Shown here in pieces: positions 60,040 through 64,000 of a stretch of DNA of 64,000 nucleotides (position 1 is its first letter; every line of letters starts with the position of its first letter). The stretch spans positions 1 to 64,000 of the forward strand of contig NZ_QHJF01000030.1 of NCBI RefSeq assembly GCF_003259225.1. The letters are read 5' to 3'. The translations under genes were made by a program, and so were the position numbers. The notes under the pieces were generated by a model. It ran no database searches. It worked only from the letters and a program-made list of their open reading frames with translations, and had not been told where the DNA came from. The DNA is from Marinomonas arctica. Lineage in GTDB: Bacteria > Pseudomonadota > Gammaproteobacteria > Pseudomonadales > Marinomonadaceae.

Positions 60040-61257
60040 CTAAACAGTGGCTTTGATACGCCCAGCCCAGAGACTGAATAGCACACCAAAACAGCAAACG
60101 CACAACACCAACATAACTAAGCCAGAAAGCCCATAAACCGCAATCGCCGTCGCAAATGTTGGTGGCCCAACCGTCGCGCCAATGTTACCAAACTGGGCAA
60201 GTAAACCATAACCTTGTGCTTGTTCACTTGGATTGCGAGCAAGGGTGGGAATCATCGCCAACGCCGAACCTGGCACCATGCCAAGAAACAGCACCATCAC
60301 ACCAACCACAACGCAGAACAGTTCAGGCGAACCACTGATTAATGACAATACGACCACGCTCACCGCCACACCACAATACGCCATCAGTGCCACACGTTGC
60401 GGCCGCATCAAATATTGCGCAATCGCCCCCGCCAAAAAAGTACCGCCGGTACTGATGAGCGGCAACACCACCAACATCAATTTCTGCAATGTCGAATCAC
60501 CAATCAAACCAGGAACATAAGTCAATACCGACACCAAGGTGCAGGTGTAAAACAAGAACACACAGCTAGGGAGCAAGGCGCGAGGGTTTTGATAAATTTT
60601 TATCATCTGTCTCAAGAAGCCATCCTGCATTTCCGTTACTGGTACCAAATCCAAGACCGGATTTTTTCTTAGCTTGAAGAACAACACCAAACCGATAGTA
60701 CTAATAAAAACGCCATGACTCAGAAACAAGGTCTGCAACCCGTATTGATCTAAAATGTTCTTTCCCGCCCAGCCACATAAAGCAAAGGCGACCCCAAAGA
60801 AGGTTCCCCAAATCCCCATGGTCAACGACTTATGCTGCGGCGCGCTTAACTTTGCAATCAACGTCGGTGCGGCAACCACCACACCTAACTGAGAAAAACC
60901 TTCCAACATACGCGTCACCAACAACAGCTGAAAAGACGGCAGAGTCGATTGCAGCAAAGACAAACCACCGCCCAACAACAAAGCACCAACCAACACCTTC
61001 AAATAACCAACGCGACTGGCGATCATGCCCGCCGACACCCCGAAGATTAAACCCGCCATACCAACCGCAGACAATGCCGCACCGGTTGACGTTGCACCGG
61101 CTTGATAATGCGCAAGCAAATCATCGAAAGACACCGAAAACTTAGCAAACTGCATCGCCGCAGAAATCCCCGCCACCCACAGCAAGATAACGTTCAGCCA
61201 CTGGGTTTTTGGCTCGGTGATTGAAAAATCATTAGAAGTAGAGGAAGAGCTGGACAT
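60040..61257 (-). CDS. MFS transporter (CynX/NarK-like)
   Basis: 405 residues, twelve membrane helices. GMIASRVGYLKVLVGALLLGGGLSLLQ and ARNPSEQAQGYGLLAQFGNIGATVGPP are MFS features. The N-terminus is hydrophilic and Ser-rich. The substrate is unknown; the subgroup includes cyanate, sugar and drug transporters. Single gene; the next 1 kb has no confident gene. Confidence 0.85.
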   Translation of the reverse strand: MSSSSSTSNDFSITEPKTQWLNVILLWVAGISAAMQFAKFSVSFDDLLAHYQAGATSTGAALSAVGMAGLIFGVSAGMIASRVGYLKVLVGALLLGGGLSLLQSTLPSFQLLLVTRMLEGFSQLGVVVAAPTLIAKLSAPQHKSLTMGIWGTFFGVAFALCGWAGKNILDQYGLQTLFLSHGVFISTIGLVLFFKLRKNPVLDLVPVTEMQDGFLRQMIKIYQNPRALLPSCVFLFYTCTLVSVLTYVPGLIGDSTLQKLMLVVLPLISTGGTFLAGAIAQYLMRPQRVALMAYCGVAVSVVVLSLISGSPELFCVVVGVMVLFLGMVPGSALAMIPTLARNPSEQAQGYGLLAQFGNIGATVGPPTFATAIAVYGLSGLVMLVLCVCCFGVLFSLWAGRIKATV

Positions 61258-62249
61258 CGGTATTCCTTTTAACAGTGTGAATCACACTGTCTGCGCATGA
61301 AGAAAAAGAAAACTGACCTTACGGACAAATTGTGTGCGCTATTCTAAAGCAAAAAGCACCAAAGAGGGGCAGGTATTTACGGAAACAAAAGAGGAAACGA
61401 CATAAGAAAGAAACAAAAAAGGTCGCAAGCCAATTTGTAGGCCTGATGAGGGAGGCACGACCGTTATCGGGCGTTGGGAGTTGGGAGTTGGTTTGATTGG
61501 CGACATTCGCCGCTATTGTTTTCAAATACGCATCTTCGTTCCTCGATTCATCCGATCCACAATTAATTGATTTATATAGTTTTTTATAATCTCGAATGAG
61601 ATTAATTGATACTGTATGACTGAAGGCTTTATCGAACTCAGTTTGATTCCTTAAATGACCAAGCCGCTTCGTCACTATTAACAAAATTACTAAATGATGG
61701 CGTGTTAGTTGAGATAACGGGGTATCAGCGAAACCGAATGTATATTTTTGATCGTTACTTACGTCTGTCCAAAAGTTAAGATTCGGCTTACATATAAAAT
61801 TTTATATCTAAGGATTAGCAGGTTAGATTACATGCTAAACCCTTATGTAAGGTTCACCACCTTTGTAAGAAAATCATAACTACATAGTTACGACTTAATC
61901 TTTTGTATACAGGTAAGTAACATGACTAGAAGCGAATCTAAAAACCGTGCAGAGTTAATCTCTGCCTAAATTGTTGTAAGTGAGTCAGTTTTGCATTGCC
62001 AGTGACAGTTAAATTCCTTTTCAAGCATCAATTCGATGCTGGCCCTCAGAACTACTGGCCGCTTAGGCCGTTGAGAGCAATCGGCTTGGGTCCCTTTGTT
62101 CATCTTGAAATCCCCAAGAACCGCTCCCCCGCTAAGCACAAAAAAACTATCAATATGCGTCACTACGAATAAACAGGGATGACCAGTGCAATAAAAATGG
62201 ATAAGATTAATTGCAATGTCGTTTTTACTTAATACTATTTTCGATTTGG
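61258..62249. other. Gene-poor stretch with palindromes and a GC-rich island
   Basis: No confident gene. It contains a short GTTGGGA tandem repeat near 61475-61496, the palindrome ATATAAAATTTTATAT at 61792-61807, the inverted repeat TAACTA-CA-TAGTTA at 61877-61890, and a 15-codon frame at 61922-61969 behind AGGTAAG that ends in a GCAGAG/CTCTGC hairpin. The structured island is listed separately. Confidence 0.4.
61984..62172 (+). other. GC-rich structured island with a possible small protein
   Basis: The plus strand is open from 61984 to a TAA at 62172, giving a basic peptide of about 56 residues from a GTG at 62002, including FDAGPQNYWPLRPLRAIGL; no good ribosome binding site is seen. The minus strand is also open (61966-62163). 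The segment forms several hairpins: AGCATC-N5-GATGCT (62024-62040), GGCC-N5-GGCC within CTCA/TGAG (62045-62075) and CTTGGG/CCCAAG (62085-62118). It stands out from the AT-rich surroundings. It may be a structured RNA, part of a dispersed repeat, or a true small gene. Confidence 0.35.
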
Positions 62250-63446
62250 ATGAGGAACTTTCTTTTGGACAAAAAAAAATACTCTACGGTAACACAATCA
62301 CCACCAGAAACTCGAAATCTAGGAGCATTATTAAATGCCTTTATGGCGTTTGCTGGCATTACGAAAGAGACTTATTCTGTGATAACAGAAGAATTAACTA
62401 AATGTGTTTATCGGCACACCACTATCTCGTCTGATAGTCTTAAAAAATATAACAATGATATATTCCCAAGCTCTTATGCTAGAAACACAATCAGACTCAT
62501 GTTTAAAGAGATATGTGATGAATCAGTACAACAACAGTGGATGGATTCATTTTCAGAAATCGAAAAACAAAAAGTGGAAAATGATACCATAAAGAAAAAT
62601 GCAAATAAGAAAACGGATTCAAAAAATGCCACAGAACCTCAAGAGTTAGACATCACTGAAAAAGAAAGACCTAAACTTGAAAAATATAAAAAAATAATCA
62701 ACCCTAAAGCAGTACTATTCACTTTCATATTAATGTCTGCACTTTATTTTATTTCATTGATACCTAATAAAAATGAAAAAATACTCTCTGAAAAACCATC
62801 CATTAGTACACTAAAAAAAGTCATAAAAAATCAGTCTGATACTTCCGTTCAAAAACCGATAACAGACGCTAAACCAGCTACCGTTTTATCTGAAGGGCTT
62901 TTATTAGATGTTTATTCGTTTGGAGATAAATACAAAAGCCTACCAGACAAACCAGAAGGTCTACAAGTTGCTAGGTTACCCTTTAATAAAGGTGGAGTCT
63001 TCTCGTTTGTTGACCATATAGTAAATAAAAATATAGCCAACTCTACAGCAGATAGAGATGTAGGTTTGCATTATCAAGGCTACATAGATTTAAAAGGTAA
63101 TGGAGAATTTATTTTTCAACTTAACTATCAATCTGGTGAACACTTTATTCAACAATTTCCCAAAAAGTGCCAACTCACCTTAAAAGTAAATAATGAACGT
63201 ATTTTTGATAAAAAAACTTATGTAGGTCAAGGTCAATCATACAGCATGCAAAATACTGCAGATTTTTCAGAAGGGTTAAATTCTTTTAGCTTTTGGTTCG
63301 CCTGCCCTAATTTAAGAAGTATCTCACCACAACAAGACTATAATGCCTTCAAGGATACATCGGTGACCTTATATATAAAACAACCAGATGATAAGGAAAT
63401 AACAAAAATAACGGCTAATAAATTTTCTTATGACTCTGATAAATAG
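62250..63446 (+). CDS. Unknown single-pass membrane protein with PA14-like C-terminal domain
   Basis: 398 residues from ATG 62250; a TTG at 62265 behind GAGGAAC is an equally good start. I do not recognise the family. Residues about 1-100 are a helical cytoplasmic segment (LGALLNAFMAFAGITKETYSVITEELTKCVYRHTTIS), 100-150 is Lys/Glu-rich linker, and about 155-172 is one membrane helix (AVLFTFILMSALYFISLI). The outer part (about 210-390) has GLLLDVYSF and VGLHYQGYIDLKGNGEFIFQLNY, suggesting a PA14-like carbohydrate- or ligand-binding sandwich. Very AT-rich codon use unlike neighbours, suggesting recent acquisition. Confidence 0.6.
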   Translation: MRNFLLDKKKYSTVTQSPPETRNLGALLNAFMAFAGITKETYSVITEELTKCVYRHTTISSDSLKKYNNDIFPSSYARNTIRLMFKEICDESVQQQWMDSFSEIEKQKVENDTIKKNANKKTDSKNATEPQELDITEKERPKLEKYKKIINPKAVLFTFILMSALYFISLIPNKNEKILSEKPSISTLKKVIKNQSDTSVQKPITDAKPATVLSEGLLLDVYSFGDKYKSLPDKPEGLQVARLPFNKGGVFSFVDHIVNKNIANSTADRDVGLHYQGYIDLKGNGEFIFQLNYQSGEHFIQQFPKKCQLTLKVNNERIFDKKTYVGQGQSYSMQNTADFSEGLNSFSFWFACPNLRSISPQQDYNAFKDTSVTLYIKQPDDKEITKITANKFSYDSDK

Positions 63447-63730
63447 GAATAAAATCATTACTGGACTGAGCTTTGCTAGAGACATCTTAGAATGAGTATC
63501 ATTTTCAGAAAAGTAGGAGATAGTTTTTATCTTAAGTCGCATTTTTAAATACGATTAAAATCATTTAAACTCTTATAACAAAACATAATCCATTGAATTA
63601 TAAATACTTTTTAATTCAATTCCACTTACATTACACCTTCAGCACACTTTCGTTACACTTCCTACAGCCTGTAAAAATACGGCCTATGAAAAAAAATACT
63701 TTCTCCAAAACTCAGAAATCGGAGAATGAC

Positions 63731-64000
63731 ATGATCAACACTGTAAGTATGTTACAAACCAAAGATAATGCCTATAAATCGATTAAGGAAAGTATACTCA
63801 GCAAGTTACCCAATGGTATTCATTTGGCGCAAACCCAAGAGGAAATTCAAGCTATTATCGATCTTAGGAAAAACTACTACCAAGACAACACTGAAGAGGT
63901 TAAAGCTTTTCATAACGATGGTTTAGATTCTGATGGCTATGTCTTTTATAGTACAGATTCGAAAGGAAACATAACATCAACAGTTCGCCTATTATTAGAT
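63731..64000 (+). CDS. Start of a GNAT/autoinducer-synthase-like acyltransferase (partial)
   Basis: 90 residues visible, cut by the window end. ATG 63731 follows GGAGAATGAC. The visible part contains AQTQEEIQAIIDLRKNYYQDNTEEVKAF and DGYVFYSTDSKGNITSTVRLLLD, which resembles the N-terminal half of GNAT-type N-acyltransferases such as FeeM-like N-acyl amino acid synthases (LR-x-YY, then a strand ending in TxRLL). The acetyl/acyl-CoA motif would lie beyond the window, so the call is tentative. It follows the unknown membrane protein by 284 bp. Confidence 0.4.
   Translation, partial: MINTVSMLQTKDNAYKSIKESILSKLPNGIHLAQTQEEIQAIIDLRKNYYQDNTEEVKAFHNDGLDSDGYVFYSTDSKGNITSTVRLLLD

Noticed and set aside
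61475-61496. Tandem GTTGGGA repeat
   Set aside because: Only about three short units; too small to be a CRISPR or meaningful satellite.
61319-61684. 121-codon minus-strand frame between the MFS gene and the AT-rich region
   Set aside because: No ribosome binding site, low-complexity Phe/Cys-rich ending and no recognisable domain; probably spurious.
1-64000. CRISPR arrays, tRNA and rRNA genes, complete insertion sequences, prophage
   Set aside because: No regularly spaced repeats with unique spacers, no cloverleaf or rRNA segments, no intact transposase with terminal repeats and no phage structural genes were seen on reading; a tRNA or Rfam scan would be needed to exclude them fully.

Overview
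The window looks like chromosomal DNA from a marine gammaproteobacterium of the Oceanospirillales, most likely Marinomonas or a close relative. This rests on protein content (two chemotaxis receptors, a BCCT osmolyte transporter, glutathionylspermidine synthetase/amidase, a TVP38-oxidoreductase fusion, a phosphatase-diacylglycerol kinase fusion) and on moderate GC content, not on any rRNA or marker gene. There are no rRNA or tRNA genes, no CRISPR array, no complete insertion sequence and no phage module. All gene names come from recognising protein families by eye; no database search was run.

Layout. 1-4.8 kb is a small accessory patch: two broken REP-associated tyrosine transposase (RAYT) genes on either side of a Fic-family gene, then a winged-helix/nucleotidyltransferase gene pair with a shortened second gene, scattered copies of a RAYT-end motif, an outer-membrane DUF481 protein and a DUF2256 zinc protein. 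4.8-9.2 kb carries a chemotaxis receptor, a SpoIIAA-like protein, a HipA/HipB toxin-antitoxin pair in reversed order behind three evenly spaced operator-like sites, and a YdjM-like membrane protein. 9.4-28.3 kb is mainly metabolic and housekeeping: mtgA, a secreted metallo-beta-lactamase-fold protein with an IclR regulator, a radical SAM protein, cytochrome b561 behind a Fur-box-like site, the phosphatase/lipid kinase fusion, BCCT and DAACS transporters, an Lrp regulator divergent from an alcohol dehydrogenase, methionine aminotransferase, an Old Yellow Enzyme and gss.

28.4-34.1 kb is a beta-glucoside utilisation locus: TetR regulator, GH3 beta-glucosidase, GPH sugar symporter and, on the other strand, a RafY-type glycoporin, giving outer-membrane entry, inner-membrane import and cytoplasmic hydrolysis. 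An intergenic pair of hairpins with a U-run at 34.45-34.50 kb may be the 3' end of a small RNA. 34.6-42.3 kb holds an RNA helicase, a second receptor, an unknown protein with a ribbon-helix-helix-like tail, a RIO kinase, a TetR/HPP pair and the queuosine-precursor transporter yhhQ behind a 12-bp perfect hairpin placed at its promoter.

42.3-48.2 kb has a LuxR-type regulator whose two flanking target genes (a periplasmic serine hydrolase and a phenol-MetA-type outer-membrane protein) share one palindromic site, which suggests a local regulon; a GGDEF protein and a YgjP-like protease follow. 48.3-55.1 kb is a divergent locus: LacI regulator, metallo-beta-lactamase-fold hydrolase and inositol-monophosphatase-family phosphatase on one side, a complete binding-protein-dependent ABC importer on the other, with a perfect 14-bp palindrome between. 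Its substrate is unknown. 55.1-61.3 kb carries TauE/LysR, DUF547 with the TVP38-oxidoreductase fusion, and an MFS transporter. 61.3-64 kb is AT-rich accessory sequence with a structured GC-rich island, an unknown single-pass membrane protein and the start of a GNAT-like acyltransferase cut by the window end.
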